From the NCBI RefSeq assembly GCF_001668725.1, contig NZ_LZKL01000085.1:38740-102739 (forward strand): a stretch of 64,000 bases of DNA, written 5' to 3'. Of the stretch, positions 37,067 through 48,000 are shown in pieces. Source of the stretch: Mycobacterium sp. E787. Lineage in GTDB: Bacteria > Actinomycetota > Actinomycetes > Mycobacteriales > Mycobacteriaceae. Under the pieces are notes generated by a model, which ran no database searches, was not told the origin of the DNA, and saw nothing but the letters and a program-made list of their open reading frames with translations. Made by a program: the position numbers and the translations under genes. Numbering within the stretch: the stretch's first letter is position 1; each line of letters begins with the position of its first letter.

Positions 37067-38092
37067 ATGACGTCCCAGCGGCCTGTGCGCGGCACCGGTC
37101 GAGTTCCGGTGCTGCGCGACGAGTGGCGAGAACCACTGCGGGCCCTGCGCGACCCGATCGCGCGGGACGCGGGACGGACCCGCGCCGACCGCGAGCGGCC
37201 GCGCCAATGGCGCAAGCAGACGTGGTTGGGACGGTTCGTCTCCACCTATGGCTGGCGCGCCTATGCGTTGCCCGCCTTGGTGGTGCTCACCGGGCTGGTG
37301 ATCTATCAGACCGTCACCGGCACCGGCGCGCCGAAACCGACGGCGACGCAATCCATTCAGGGCACGCCCGACATCGGCGCGGTGGGCACGTCGATCATCG
37401 ACGCACCGCCGCGCGGCCTGGCCGCCTTCGACGCGAACCTGCCGGCCGGCACCCTGCCCGACGGCGGTCCGTTCACCGAGGCGGGCGACAAGACCTGGCA
37501 CATCGTGCCGGGCGTGACGCCGCAGATCGGCCAGGGCACCGCCAAGGTGTTCCGGTACACCGTCGAGGTCGAAAACGGCATCGACGCCACGATGTTCGGC
37601 GGCGACGAGGCCTTCGCCCAGATGGTCGATCAGACGCTCGGCAACCCCAAGGGCTGGACGCACAATCCGCAATTCGCCTTCGTGCGGATCGATAACGGCA
37701 AACCCGACTTCCGCATCTCGCTGGTGTCGCCGGTCACGGTGCGTGGCGGGTGCGGCTACGAGTTCCGGCTCGAGACGTCCTGCTACAACCCGGTTTACGG
37801 GCCCGGCCGGGAGGCGCGGGTTTTCATCAACGAGGCGCGCTGGGTGCGTGGGGCGGTCCCGTTCGAGGGCGACGTCGGGTCCTATCGGCAGTATGTGATC
37901 AACCACGAGGTCGGCCACGCCATCGGCTACGTCCGCCACGAGCCGTGTGAGCAGCAGGGCGGCCTGGCGCCGGTGATGATGCAGCAGACGTTCTCCACCT
38001 CGAACGACGACGCGGCCAAGTTCGACCCCGACGTCGTCAAGGCCGACGGCAAGACCTGCCGGTTCAACCCCTGGCCGTATCCCATCGCCTGA
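37067..38092 (+). CDS. DUF3152 membrane-anchored protein with zinc-protease-like motif
   Basis: A 341-residue protein. A basic cytosolic region precedes a transmembrane helix (YALPALVVLTGLVIYQTV, residues about 65-83), then a large extracytoplasmic domain. This domain contains HEVGHAIGYVRH with H280, E281, H284, G287 and H291. It is like the metzincin HExxHxxGxxH signature, but with one extra residue before the third histidine. Paired cysteines (GGCGYEF, TSCYN, EPCEQQ, KTCRF) suggest disulfides. It matches Rv3207c; a cell-envelope protease role is plausible but unproven. Confidence 0.85.
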   Translation: MTSQRPVRGTGRVPVLRDEWREPLRALRDPIARDAGRTRADRERPRQWRKQTWLGRFVSTYGWRAYALPALVVLTGLVIYQTVTGTGAPKPTATQSIQGTPDIGAVGTSIIDAPPRGLAAFDANLPAGTLPDGGPFTEAGDKTWHIVPGVTPQIGQGTAKVFRYTVEVENGIDATMFGGDEAFAQMVDQTLGNPKGWTHNPQFAFVRIDNGKPDFRISLVSPVTVRGGCGYEFRLETSCYNPVYGPGREARVFINEARWVRGAVPFEGDVGSYRQYVINHEVGHAIGYVRHEPCEQQGGLAPVMMQQTFSTSNDDAAKFDPDVVKADGKTCRFNPWPYPIA

Positions 38093-38112
38093 CCCGGCAG
38101 GCCGGAGTGCGG

Positions 38113-38169
38113 CGAGACTGCGCTCAGAGCGTGGGTCAGCGCGCCAACCGCGATCGGTGCGCAGTCTCG
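38113..38169. terminator. Inverted repeat downstream of the DUF3152 gene
   Basis: Perfect 11-bp arms cgagactgcgc (38113-38123) and gcgcagtctcg (38159-38169) enclose 35 bases. It is 20 bases after the DUF3152 stop and about 105 before moeZ, so it could end DUF3152 transcription. There is no T-run. Confidence 0.5.
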
Positions 38170-38273
38170 ACGCCCACGGGGCCCGCCCCGGGAAGCGGCG
38201 CCGGCGGTTTGCCGTTGCTCCGGGCAACTGCTGTGATGGATAGAGCGGACGAAAGCTACCGAGGAGATGTTCG

Positions 38274-39461
<1,188 letters not shown>

Positions 39462-39497
39462 CCCGAGACCGCAGGTCGGCTCGTCTACGCTACCGGT

Positions 39498-40352
39498 GTG
39501 ACAGTCGAGCCACCGCCGGAGCATGTGCTGGCGGCGTTCGGTTTGACCGGTGTGCAGCCCGTCCCGTTGGGCGCCAGTTGGGAAGGCGGCTGGCGATGCG
39601 GCGAAGTCGTGTTGTCGATCGTCGCCGACCATGCCCGCGCGGCCTGGTCGGCCCGGGTGCGCGAGACGCTGTTCGTCGACGGCGTCCGCCTGGCCCGGCC
39701 GGTCCGCTCCACCGACGGGCGCTACGTGGTGTCCGGGTGGCGGGCGGACACCTTCGTCGCCGGCACCCCGGAGCCCCGGCATGACGAAGTCGTCTCGGCG
39801 GCGGTGCGGCTGCACGAGGCGACCGGCAAACTGGAACGCCCCCGATTCCTGACCCAGGGCCCCACCGCGCCGTGGTCGGACGTCGACGTCTTCATCGCCG
39901 CCGACCGCGCGGCGTGGGAGGAGCGGCCGCTGGCCTCGGTCCCGCCGGGCGCCCGAACCGCCCCGCCGTCGGCGGACGCCGAACGATCCGTCGAGCTGAT
40001 CAACCAGCTCGCCACCCTGCGCCGGCCGACCAAGAGCCCCAACCAGCTGGTCCACGGGGACCTTTACGGCACAGTGCTTTTCATCGGCACCGCGGCGCCG
40101 GGGATCACCGACATCACGCCGTACTGGCGCCCCGCGTCGTGGGCCGCGGGCGTCGTCGTGGTCGACGCGCTGTCCTGGGGCGAGGCCGACGACGGCCTGA
40201 TCGAACGGTGGAACGCGCTGCCGGAGTGGCCGCAGATGTTGTTGCGCGCGTTGATGTTTCGTCTCGCTGTCCACGCGCTGCACCCGCGCTCGACGGCCGA
40301 GGCGTTTCCCGGCCTGGCGCGCACCGCGGCCCTGGTCCGGCTGGTGATTTAG
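39498..40352 (+). CDS. TIGR02569 family protein (phosphotransferase-like)
   Basis: A 284-residue actinobacterial protein of the TIGR02569 type, with a weak resemblance to aminoglycoside phosphotransferase folds: QLVHGDLYGTVLF for the HxD catalytic loop and GITDITPYWRP for the following acid. The N-terminal glycine loop is poor (LGASWEGGWRCGE). Function is unknown. It matches Rv3205c. It follows moeZ on the same strand and ends before a palindromic gap. Confidence 0.8.
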   Translation: MTVEPPPEHVLAAFGLTGVQPVPLGASWEGGWRCGEVVLSIVADHARAAWSARVRETLFVDGVRLARPVRSTDGRYVVSGWRADTFVAGTPEPRHDEVVSAAVRLHEATGKLERPRFLTQGPTAPWSDVDVFIAADRAAWEERPLASVPPGARTAPPSADAERSVELINQLATLRRPTKSPNQLVHGDLYGTVLFIGTAAPGITDITPYWRPASWAAGVVVVDALSWGEADDGLIERWNALPEWPQMLLRALMFRLAVHALHPRSTAEAFPGLARTAALVRLVI

Positions 40353-40379
40353 CCTTAGTAACACGCTTGAGTGTGAACC

Positions 40380-40451
40380 CACGGCTTCGAGTGTGTGTGG
40401 GGGGCGGTAGATCCGCGAAATCTGCACCGTGGACTCACACTCAAAGCCGTG
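40380..40451. terminator. Inverted repeat between TIGR02569 and ATL genes
   Basis: Arms 40380-40395 (cacggcttcgagtgtg) and 40436-40451 (cacactcaaagccgtg) pair at 15 of 16 positions around a 40-base spacer. An additional gagtgtgaaccca copy lies at 40370-40381. It fills most of the 139-bp gap between these converging genes. It may be a bidirectional terminator or a dispersed mycobacterial intergenic element. Confidence 0.5.
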
Positions 40452-40491
40452 AGCGCACACCGGACTTCAGCGAAAAGTGTGCCCAGCGAGA

Positions 40492-40815
40492 TCACCGGCG
40501 CGGCCTCCTAGCCCCCGGCGGGAACTCGTGGCGCACCTCATCCAGCGCGATCCTGCCGTCGACGGCGAGCACGCCCTCGGCGCGCAGCAACTCCAGCTGC
40601 CTGGAGGTCAGGTGCCGCGCCGGGCGTCCGGACGCCGTGATCACCCGGTGCCAGGGCAGGTCCGAGGAGTCGGTCCGCATGATCCATCCGACGATGCGCG
40701 GGCTGGAAAGCCCTGCGACAGAAGCGATGTCGCCGTAGGTGGCGACCCGGCCGGACGGAATCGCCGCGACCAGCGAACGCACCCGCTCCACCTGCTCGTC
40801 GGTCACCGGCGCCAC
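40492..40815 (-). CDS. Alkyltransferase-like (ATL) DNA-binding protein
   Basis: A 107-residue protein of the O6-alkylguanine-DNA alkyltransferase fold. The active site PCHR is replaced by PWHR (SDLPWHRVITASGRPA), so it cannot remove alkyl groups. Such ATL proteins bind O6-alkylguanine and flag it for nucleotide excision repair. The helix-turn-helix and arginine finger (GRVATYGDIASVAGLSSPRI) are present. Start GTG 40815 is two bases after the LipV-like gene stop; a GTG three codons on is possible. It matches Rv3204. Its place beside adnAB fits DNA repair. Confidence 0.92.
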   Translation of the reverse strand: MAPVTDEQVERVRSLVAAIPSGRVATYGDIASVAGLSSPRIVGWIMRTDSSDLPWHRVITASGRPARHLTSRQLELLRAEGVLAVDGRIALDEVRHEFPPGARRPRR

Positions 40816-40817
40816 GG

Positions 40818-41600
40818 TCAGCGGTCTTCCAGCAGCCCGCGGATCAGCGCCGCGGTTTCGGTGGGCTTGGCGTGGGGCACCATGTGGTTGCAGTCGAAAT
40901 CCAGCAGCTCGAAATCGGAACCCAGCCGTTCCTGCAGCGAATCGATCAATCGATCGCTCACGTACGGCGGCGAGGTTCGCTTCGCCCGCACCAGGATCGT
41001 GGTCGTCCCGGCCGGCGGCAGCACGACGTCGCGGGCCAGTTCGCTCCAGTAGGACATCATCGCCGGCAGGCTGACCCGCCAGCCGTAGCGCCCGTTGGGC
41101 AGCTCGACGAGGTGCTCGTCGATCTCGGACGCCAGCAGCGCCGGGTCCACATCCGCCCAGGAGCCTGTCGCCTTTTCCATGCGGGCCTCCCTGGCGCCGG
41201 GGTAGTCGGGGGAGGAGAACATCCCGTCGGCGATGTCGCGCATCCACGCACCGTCCAACCCGACCGCCGGATCGAGCAGCAGCAGCGCCGCCACCCGGTC
41301 CGGGCGGGACGCTGCCAGGTGCAGCGCCAGGCCGCCACCGAACGAGTGGCCGACCACCAGCACCGGTGCGGCGGCATCGTCGAGCAGCGCGGACAGCGCC
41401 GAGACGTTGGCGTCGATGGTCCACGGCGCCGCCCACGCCGAGCGACCGTGGCCCAGCAGATCGGGCGCGGCGACGGCGGTCTCGGGCACGTGGCCGGCCA
41501 GATGCCGCCAGCGTCCCCCGTAACCGGTCAGCCCGTGCAGGGCCAGCACCCGCATCGGGCCCGGCGGGCCGTAGCGGTGTACGTGCAGGTCGGCGCTCAC
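40818..41600 (-). CDS. lipV: Alpha/beta hydrolase (LipV-like)
   Basis: A 260-residue hydrolase. The oxyanion region is VLALHGLTGYGGRW, the nucleophile serine is in VVGHSFGGGLALHL, and the acid and histidine are near the C-terminal NHMVPHAKPTE. It matches the position of lipV (Rv3203). The substrate, probably an ester or acyl thioester, is unknown. The GTG at 41600 overlaps the upstream small gene stop (GTGA), and the ATL gene begins two bases after its own stop, so the three genes form one operon. Confidence 0.88.
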   Translation of the reverse strand: MSADLHVHRYGPPGPMRVLALHGLTGYGGRWRHLAGHVPETAVAAPDLLGHGRSAWAAPWTIDANVSALSALLDDAAAPVLVVGHSFGGGLALHLAASRPDRVAALLLLDPAVGLDGAWMRDIADGMFSSPDYPGAREARMEKATGSWADVDPALLASEIDEHLVELPNGRYGWRVSLPAMMSYWSELARDVVLPPAGTTTILVRAKRTSPPYVSDRLIDSLQERLGSDFELLDFDCNHMVPHAKPTETAALIRGLLEDR

Positions 41601-41803
41601 CCGTTGCCGTCGTCCCAGTCGTCGTCGGTGGGGACGATGAAAGCCTGCTCGATCACGTCGGCTTCGTTGGCATCCCGATCGGTGGCGTCGTCCAGGTACG
41701 CGGTGTCCAGGCCCGCCTCCTGACCGTCCCAGTCGGAGTCGACAATCTGCCGCTGTTCTGCGGCGTCGGCTTCAGGCACTGCGTCATCGGGGCCGATACC
41801 CAT
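41597..41803 (-). CDS. Small acidic conserved protein
   Basis: A 68-residue, strongly acidic protein (about one quarter Asp or Glu) beginning MGIGPDDAVPEADAAEQRQI and ending PTDDDWDDGNG. No transmembrane segment or known fold is seen. ATG 41803 has gaggaggg six bases upstream, an excellent ribosome site, so the gene is probably real. It leads the LipV-ATL operon with a GTGA overlap and is divergent from adnA. Function unknown. Confidence 0.7.
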   Translation of the reverse strand: MGIGPDDAVPEADAAEQRQIVDSDWDGQEAGLDTAYLDDATDRDANEADVIEQAFIVPTDDDWDDGNG

Positions 41804-41886
41804 CCAATCCCTCCTCACCTGCCGGGGTTTCCGGCGTCTCGGTCCAGTATCCGGATCTTGTCGTACCCCCGTGATTGCATGCAGCC

Positions 41887-44800
41887 ATGTCATACACCTG
41901 GGACGACGGGGCGCGTGCCGTGCTGGCGCCCGGTCTGCGCGGGCGGGTGCGTGTCCTGGGCGGGCCCGGCACCGGGAAGAGCAGCCTGCTGGTCGACGCG
42001 GCGGTCGCCCGGATCGGCGTCGGGGTCGAACCGGAATCGGTTCTGCTGCTTACCGGTTCCGGTCGGATCGGGGTCCGGGCCCGCAGCGCGTTGACGAGGG
42101 CGCTGCTGCGGTCGCGGTCCACCGGTCCCGGCCGCGCGGCGGTGCGCGAGCCGCTGGTGCGCACCGTGCACGGCTATGCGTACGCGGTGTTGCGGCGGGC
42201 AGCCGAGCGGGCCGGCGATGCGCCCCCGCGGCTGGTCACCAGCGCCGAACAGGACGCCATCATCCGGGAACTGCTGGCCGGTGACCTCGAGGACGGGACG
42301 CGCTCGGCCAGCGGGTGGCCGGCCCACCTGCGGCCCGCGCTGGCCACCGCCGGTTTCGCCACCGAGGTGCGAAACCTGTTGGCGCGCTGCGCGGAACGCG
42401 GCGTGGATCCGCAGGAACTGGAGCGGCTGGGCCGTCGGTGCGGGCGTCCGGAATGGACCGCGGCCGGCCGGTTCGCGCGCCAGTACGAGCAGGTGATGTT
42501 GCTGCGGGCGGCGGTCGGGACGGCGGCCCCGCAGGCGACGACGCCGGCGCTGGGTGCCGCCGAATTGGTGGGCGCCGCGCTGGAGGCCTTCGCGGTTGAC
42601 CCGAAGCTGCTGGCGGCCGAACGCGCCCGGGTCCGCGTCCTGCTGATCGACGACGCCCAGCAACTCGACCCGCAGGCCGCCGGCCTGGTTCGGGCGCTGG
42701 CGGCGGGCACCGAGACGACGCTGATCGCCGGCGACCCCAACCAGGCCGTGTTCGGCTTCCGCGGCGGCGAGGGGTCCGGGCTGTTGGCCGACGATTCACC
42801 GTCGGTGACGCTGACGGTGTCGCATCGCTGCGCGCCGGCCGTGGCGCGCGCGGTCAGCGGCGTGGCGGGCCGGTTGCCGGGCGGCAGCGCGGGCAGACGC
42901 ATCGACGGCACCGGGCCCGAGGAGGGATCCGTCGCGGTGCGCCTGGCGGCCTCGGCGCACGCCGAGGCGGCAATGATCGCCGACGCGTTGCGGCGCGCCC
43001 ACCTGGTCGACGGCGTGCCGTGGTCGCAGATGGCCGTCATCGTCCGGTCGGTGCCGCGCGCCGGAGCGCGCTTGCCGCGCGCGCTCGCGGCCGCCGGCGT
43101 CCCGATCGCCGCGCCTTCATCGAGCGGGTCGTTGTCCGACGAGCCCGCGGCCCGGGCGCTGCTCACCGTGCTGGCGGCCACCGCCGGCGGGCTCGACGGC
43201 GACCTGGCCCTGGCGCTGCTGACCGGCCCCATCGGCCGCGTCGATCCGGTGTCGCTGCGGCAGCTACGCCGAACGCTGCAGCGCGCCAACCCCGATCGCG
43301 CGCCGGGCGATTTCGGCGGCCTGCTCGTCGAGGCCCTGCACGCCGACGCGCCGCTCCCCGGGCCGCAGTCCCGCGCGCTGCGGCGGGTGCGGGCGGTGCT
43401 GGACGCGGCCGCGCGCTGCGATCGCGACGGCCAGGATCCGCGCTACACCCTGTGGGCCGCCTGGCAGCGGTCCGGTCTGCAGCGCCGCTGGCTGTCGGCC
43501 GCCGAGCGCGGCGGCCCCGCCGGTGCCCAGGCCGCCAAGGACCTGGAGGCGGTGACCGCCCTGTTCGACATCACCGATCACTACGTGGCCCGCACCCCGG
43601 GCGCGTCGCTGCGCGGGCTCGTCGAGCACGTCGCGGCGCTGCAAGTGCCCGGCGCCAACACCGAGCCCGACTGCCGGGCCGAGCAGGTCAGGGTGCTCAG
43701 CGCGCACGCCGCGCTGGGACACGAATGGGACTTCGTGGTCATCGCCGGCCTGCAGGATGGATTGTGGCCCAACACCGTTCCGCGCGGTGGCGTGCTGCAC
43801 ACCCAGCGGCTGCTCGACGCTCTCGACGGTGTCAGCGGGGACGCCTCGGTGCGGGCGCCGCTGCTGGCCGAGGAGCGCAGGCTGCTGGTGGCCGCACTGG
43901 GCCGGGCGCGGCGCCGGTTGCTGGTGACGGCGGTGGACGGCGACGCGGGCGGGGCCGATGCGGAGGCCGCGCTGCCCTCGGCGTTCTTCTCCGAAATCGC
44001 GCAATGGGCCGACTGCGGCGATCCCGTTGCGGCGCAACCGGTCTCGGCACCGCGGGTGCTGTCCACGGCCGCCGTGGTGGGCCGGCTGCGCAGTGTCGTG
44101 TGTGCGCCCGCCGGCGCGGTCGACGATGCGGTCCGCCGTTGCGCCGCAACGCAATTGGCGCGGCTAGCCCAGGCCGGTGTCCCGGGTGCCGACCCGGCCG
44201 GCTGGCATGGCCTGCTGCCGGTCAGCACCGGTGCACCGCTGCGGGCGAGCGGCGAGCCCGTCACGCTGACCCCGTCGACCCTGCAGACGCTCAACGACTG
44301 CCCGCTGCGCTGGCTGGCCGAACGGCACGGGGGGAGCAGCCCACGGGAGCTGCGCTCCACCCTCGGCTCGGTGCTGCACGCGCTGATCGCCCAACCCGGC
44401 AAGACCGAATCCGAACTGCTGGCCGAGCTGGACCGCGCCTGGAGGCATCTGCCCTTCGAGGCGCGGTGGCACTCGGCCAACGAGCTGGCCCGGCATCGCG
44501 CGATGGTTCGAGCGTTCCTCGAGTGGCGGGCGCAGACCCGGGGCGAGCTCACCGAGGTCGGCGTCGAGGTGGGCGTCGACGGAACGCTCGGCACACCCCG
44601 CGAAGACGGCGGCGAGATCCGGCTGCGCGGGCGGGTCGACCGGCTGGAGCGCGACGCGGCCGGCCGGCTCGTCATCGTCGACGTCAAGACCGGCAAGACA
44701 CCGGTCAGCAAGGACGATGCCCAGCAACACGCGCAGCTGGCGGCGTACCAGCTGGCGGTCGCCGAGGGCTTGATCGCCGGCGGCGACGAGCCCGGCGGGG

Positions 44801-45018
44801 CGCGGCTGGTGTACGTGGGCAAGGCGGGCGCCGGCGGTGCCATCGTGCGCGAGCAGGACCCGCTGACGGCGGCCGCCCGGGACGAATGGCGCGACCTGGT
44901 GCGCCACGCCGCCGACGCGACGGCCGGGCCGCAGTTCGTCGCCCGGCGCAATGACGGTTGCGCGCACTGCCCGATCCGGCCGTGCTGTCCCGCCCACGCC
45001 GACGGGACCACGCCGTGA
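41887..45018 (+). CDS. adnA: DNA end-resection helicase-nuclease subunit AdnA
   Basis: A 1043-residue subunit of the mycobacterial AdnAB motor-nuclease that resects double-strand breaks. The UvrD-like motor has Walker A GGPGTGKSS (K31) and Walker B VLLIDDAQQLDPQ, plus SHRC and QGLEW-like regions (LGHEWDFVVIAG). The C-terminal RecB-type nuclease has VIVDVKTGKTP with D932 and K934. Cysteines in LNDCPLRWL and the C-terminal CAHCPIRPCCPAH suggest an iron-sulfur cluster. ATG 41887 is chosen; TTG 41875 is possible. adnB starts within its stop codon. It matches Rv3202c. Confidence 0.95.
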   Translation: MSYTWDDGARAVLAPGLRGRVRVLGGPGTGKSSLLVDAAVARIGVGVEPESVLLLTGSGRIGVRARSALTRALLRSRSTGPGRAAVREPLVRTVHGYAYAVLRRAAERAGDAPPRLVTSAEQDAIIRELLAGDLEDGTRSASGWPAHLRPALATAGFATEVRNLLARCAERGVDPQELERLGRRCGRPEWTAAGRFARQYEQVMLLRAAVGTAAPQATTPALGAAELVGAALEAFAVDPKLLAAERARVRVLLIDDAQQLDPQAAGLVRALAAGTETTLIAGDPNQAVFGFRGGEGSGLLADDSPSVTLTVSHRCAPAVARAVSGVAGRLPGGSAGRRIDGTGPEEGSVAVRLAASAHAEAAMIADALRRAHLVDGVPWSQMAVIVRSVPRAGARLPRALAAAGVPIAAPSSSGSLSDEPAARALLTVLAATAGGLDGDLALALLTGPIGRVDPVSLRQLRRTLQRANPDRAPGDFGGLLVEALHADAPLPGPQSRALRRVRAVLDAAARCDRDGQDPRYTLWAAWQRSGLQRRWLSAAERGGPAGAQAAKDLEAVTALFDITDHYVARTPGASLRGLVEHVAALQVPGANTEPDCRAEQVRVLSAHAALGHEWDFVVIAGLQDGLWPNTVPRGGVLHTQRLLDALDGVSGDASVRAPLLAEERRLLVAALGRARRRLLVTAVDGDAGGADAEAALPSAFFSEIAQWADCGDPVAAQPVSAPRVLSTAAVVGRLRSVVCAPAGAVDDAVRRCAATQLARLAQAGVPGADPAGWHGLLPVSTGAPLRASGEPVTLTPSTLQTLNDCPLRWLAERHGGSSPRELRSTLGSVLHALIAQPGKTESELLAELDRAWRHLPFEARWHSANELARHRAMVRAFLEWRAQTRGELTEVGVEVGVDGTLGTPREDGGEIRLRGRVDRLERDAAGRLVIVDVKTGKTPVSKDDAQQHAQLAAYQLAVAEGLIAGGDEPGGARLVYVGKAGAGGAIVREQDPLTAAARDEWRDLVRHAADATAGPQFVARRNDGCAHCPIRPCCPAHADGTTP

Positions 45019-48000
45019 ACCCGCGCTACAGCCCCGCCGAATTGGCCTGCGCGCTCGGGCTTTTCCCGCCCACCGACGAACAGGCCGCCGTCATCGCGGC
45101 GCCACCGGGCCCGCTGGTCGTCATCGCCGGGGCCGGCGCCGGCAAGACCGAGACGATGGCCGCGCGGGTGGTGTGGCTCATCGCCAACGGCCACGCCGAG
45201 CCCGGCCAGGTGCTCGGGCTGACGTTCACCCGCAAGGCGGCCGGCCAGCTGCTGCGCCGCGTGCGCTCCCGGCTGGCCCGCCTGGCCGGCATCGGCCTGG
45301 GCGGCGCCGCCGCGGTCGAACCCGACGGCGCCCCCGCGGTCAGCACCTATCACGCCTTCGCGGGCGCGCTGTTGCGCGACCACGGCCTGCTGCTGCCCGT
45401 CGAGCCGGACACCCGGCTGCTCGGCGAAACCGAGCTGTGGCAGCTGGCCTTCGACGTGGTCAACGGATATGGCGGCGAGCTGCGCACCGACAAGACGCCG
45501 GCCGCGGTCACCTCGATGGTGCTGCGGCTGTGGGGCCAGCTGGCCGAGCACCTGGTGGACACCGGCCAGCTCCGCGATACCCACGTCGAGCTGGAACGGC
45601 TGATTCACGCCCTGCCGGCCGGTCCCTATCAGCGCGACCGCGGGCCCAGCCAGTGGCTGCTGCGCCTGCTGGCGGCCCAGACCGAGCGCGCCGAGTTGGT
45701 GCCGCTGCTCGACGCGCTGGGCGACCGGTTGCGCGCCACGAAGGCGATGGACTTCGGCATGCAGATGGCCTACGCCGCCCGGCTGGCGGTGGGCTTCCCC
45801 CGGGTGGGCGAGGAGCTGCGGAACCGCTACCGGGTGGTGCTGCTCGACGAGTACCAGGACACCGGGCACGCCCAGCGCATCGCGCTGTCGGCGCTGTTCG
45901 GCGGCGGGGTCGACGACGGGCTCGCGCTCACGGCCGTCGGGGATCCGATCCAGTCGATCTACGGCTGGCGCGGCGCCTCGGCGACGAACCTGCCGCGGTT
46001 CACCACCGACTTCCCCCGCGCCGACGGCACGCCCGCGCCGGTGCTGGAGCTGCGGACCAGCTGGCGCAACCCGCCCAGCGCCCTGCGGGTGGCCAACGCC
46101 GTGTCGGCGGAGGCGCGGCGGCGGTCGGTCGCGGTGCGCGCCTTGCGCTCCCGCCCGGACGCCCCGCCGGGCGCCGTCCGCTGCGCGTTGCTCGCCGACG
46201 TTCGGGCCGAACGCGAGTGGATCGCCGACCAGCTGCAGGGGCACTACCGCCGGGCCCGAGCCGACGGCGTCGCCCCGCCGACCGCCGCGGTGCTGGTACG
46301 CCGCAACGCCGACGCCGCACCCATCGCCGACGCGCTGCGCGCGCGGGGAGTCCCGGTCGAGGTGGTGGGTTTGGCGGGGCTGCTGTCGGTCCCCGAGGTC
46401 GCCGAGGTCGTGGCCATGCTGCGGCTGGTGGCCGACCCGACCGCCGGCGCGGCGGCGATGCGCGTGCTGACGGGCCCACGCTGGCGGCTCGGGGGACGGG
46501 ATATCGCCGCGCTGTGGCAACGTGCGCTGGACCTGGCCGGGGGACGGACGGGCGCGGCGCCGTCGCCCGAGTCGATCGCGCTGGCCGCCGGCCCCGACTC
46601 CGACGGTGCGTGCCTGGCGGACGCGATCAGCGACCCCGGTCCGGCCGCCGCGTATTCGGCGGCGGGGTATCGACGCATCACGGCGCTGGCCGCCGAACTG
46701 TGCGCGCTGCGCGGGCATCTCGGCCATTCGCTGCCCAACCTGGTCGCCGAGGTGCGCCGCGTGCTGGGTGTCGACTGCGAGGTGCGCGCGGCGGCCGCCG
46801 TGGGGCAGCCGTGGACCGGGGCCGAACACCTCGACGCCTTCGCCGACGTCGTCGCGGGTTACGCCGAACGCACGATGGACGCCTCAGCGGTGGCATCGGT
46901 CGCCGGCCTGCTGGCCTACCTGGATGTCGCCGAGGCGGTGGAGAACGGCTTGCCGCCGGCCCCGCCGGCGGTGGCGCAAGACCGGGTCCAGGTGCTCACG
47001 GTGCACTCGGCGAAGGGCCTGGAGTGGCAGGTGGTCGCGGTGGCGCACCTGTCGGGCGGGGTCTTTCCGTCGACCGCGTCGCGCAGCACGTGGCTCACCG
47101 ACGCCGGCGAGCTGCCGCCGCTGCTGCGCGGCGACCGTGCCTCGGCCGGCTCGCTGGGCATCCCGGTGCTGGACGTCTCCGACGTCACCAACCGGAAGCA
47201 GCTGTCCGACAAGGTCTTCGAGCATCGGCGCCAGCTCGAGCAGCGCCGTGTCGACGAGGAGCGCCGGCTGCTGTACGTGGCCATCACCCGCGCCGAGGAC
47301 ACCCTGCTGGTGTCCGGCCATCAGTGGGGATCCACGGGCGTCAAACCCCGGGGCCCGTCGGAATTCCTGTGCGAGCTCAAGGACGTCATCGACGGTTCGG
47401 CCGCCGACGGGGACCCCTGCGGCGTGGTGGAACAGTGGGCGCCCGCGCCCGCCGAGGGCGAGCGCAACCCCTTGCGCGACAACGTCATCGAGGCGACGTG
47501 GCCGACCGACCCGTTGGCCACGCGCCGCGGCGACGTCGAGGGCGGGGCGGCGCTGGTGGTCCGGGCCATGTCCGCCGACTTCGGCGAGTCCGTCGCCGAC
47601 GCCGAGGGTCCCCCGCAAGCGGGAGGTGCCCCCAGGGACCCCGACGTCGATGCGTTACTGGCCGAGCGGGTGCGCTCGGAGCGCCGGCGCGCCCGCGCCC
47701 TGCCCAGTCAGGTGTCGGTCAGCGGGCTGGTCGACCTGGCGCGCGACCCGGCGGCCGCGGCGCAGCGGCTGGTGTACCGGCTGCCGACGCGCCCGGACCC
47801 CCACGCCTCCCTCGGCACGGCCTTCCACGCGTGGGTCCAGCGGTTCTACGGCGCGGACTCGCTGTTCGATCTCGGCGACCTGCCGGGCGCGGCGGATTCC
47901 GACCTCGGCGACACCTCGGAATTGACCGCGCTGCAGGCGACGTTCGCCGGATCGCGCTGGGCGTCGCGCACCCCGGTGGCCGTCGAGGTGCCGTTCGACA

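Noticed and set aside
43581..46829. A continuous minus-strand frame of more than 1,000 codons opposite adnA and adnB
   Set aside because: It is a GC-skew shadow of the adnAB coding frame. Its protein is Arg/Gly/Gln-rich without motifs, and the plus-strand frame has complete helicase and nuclease motifs.
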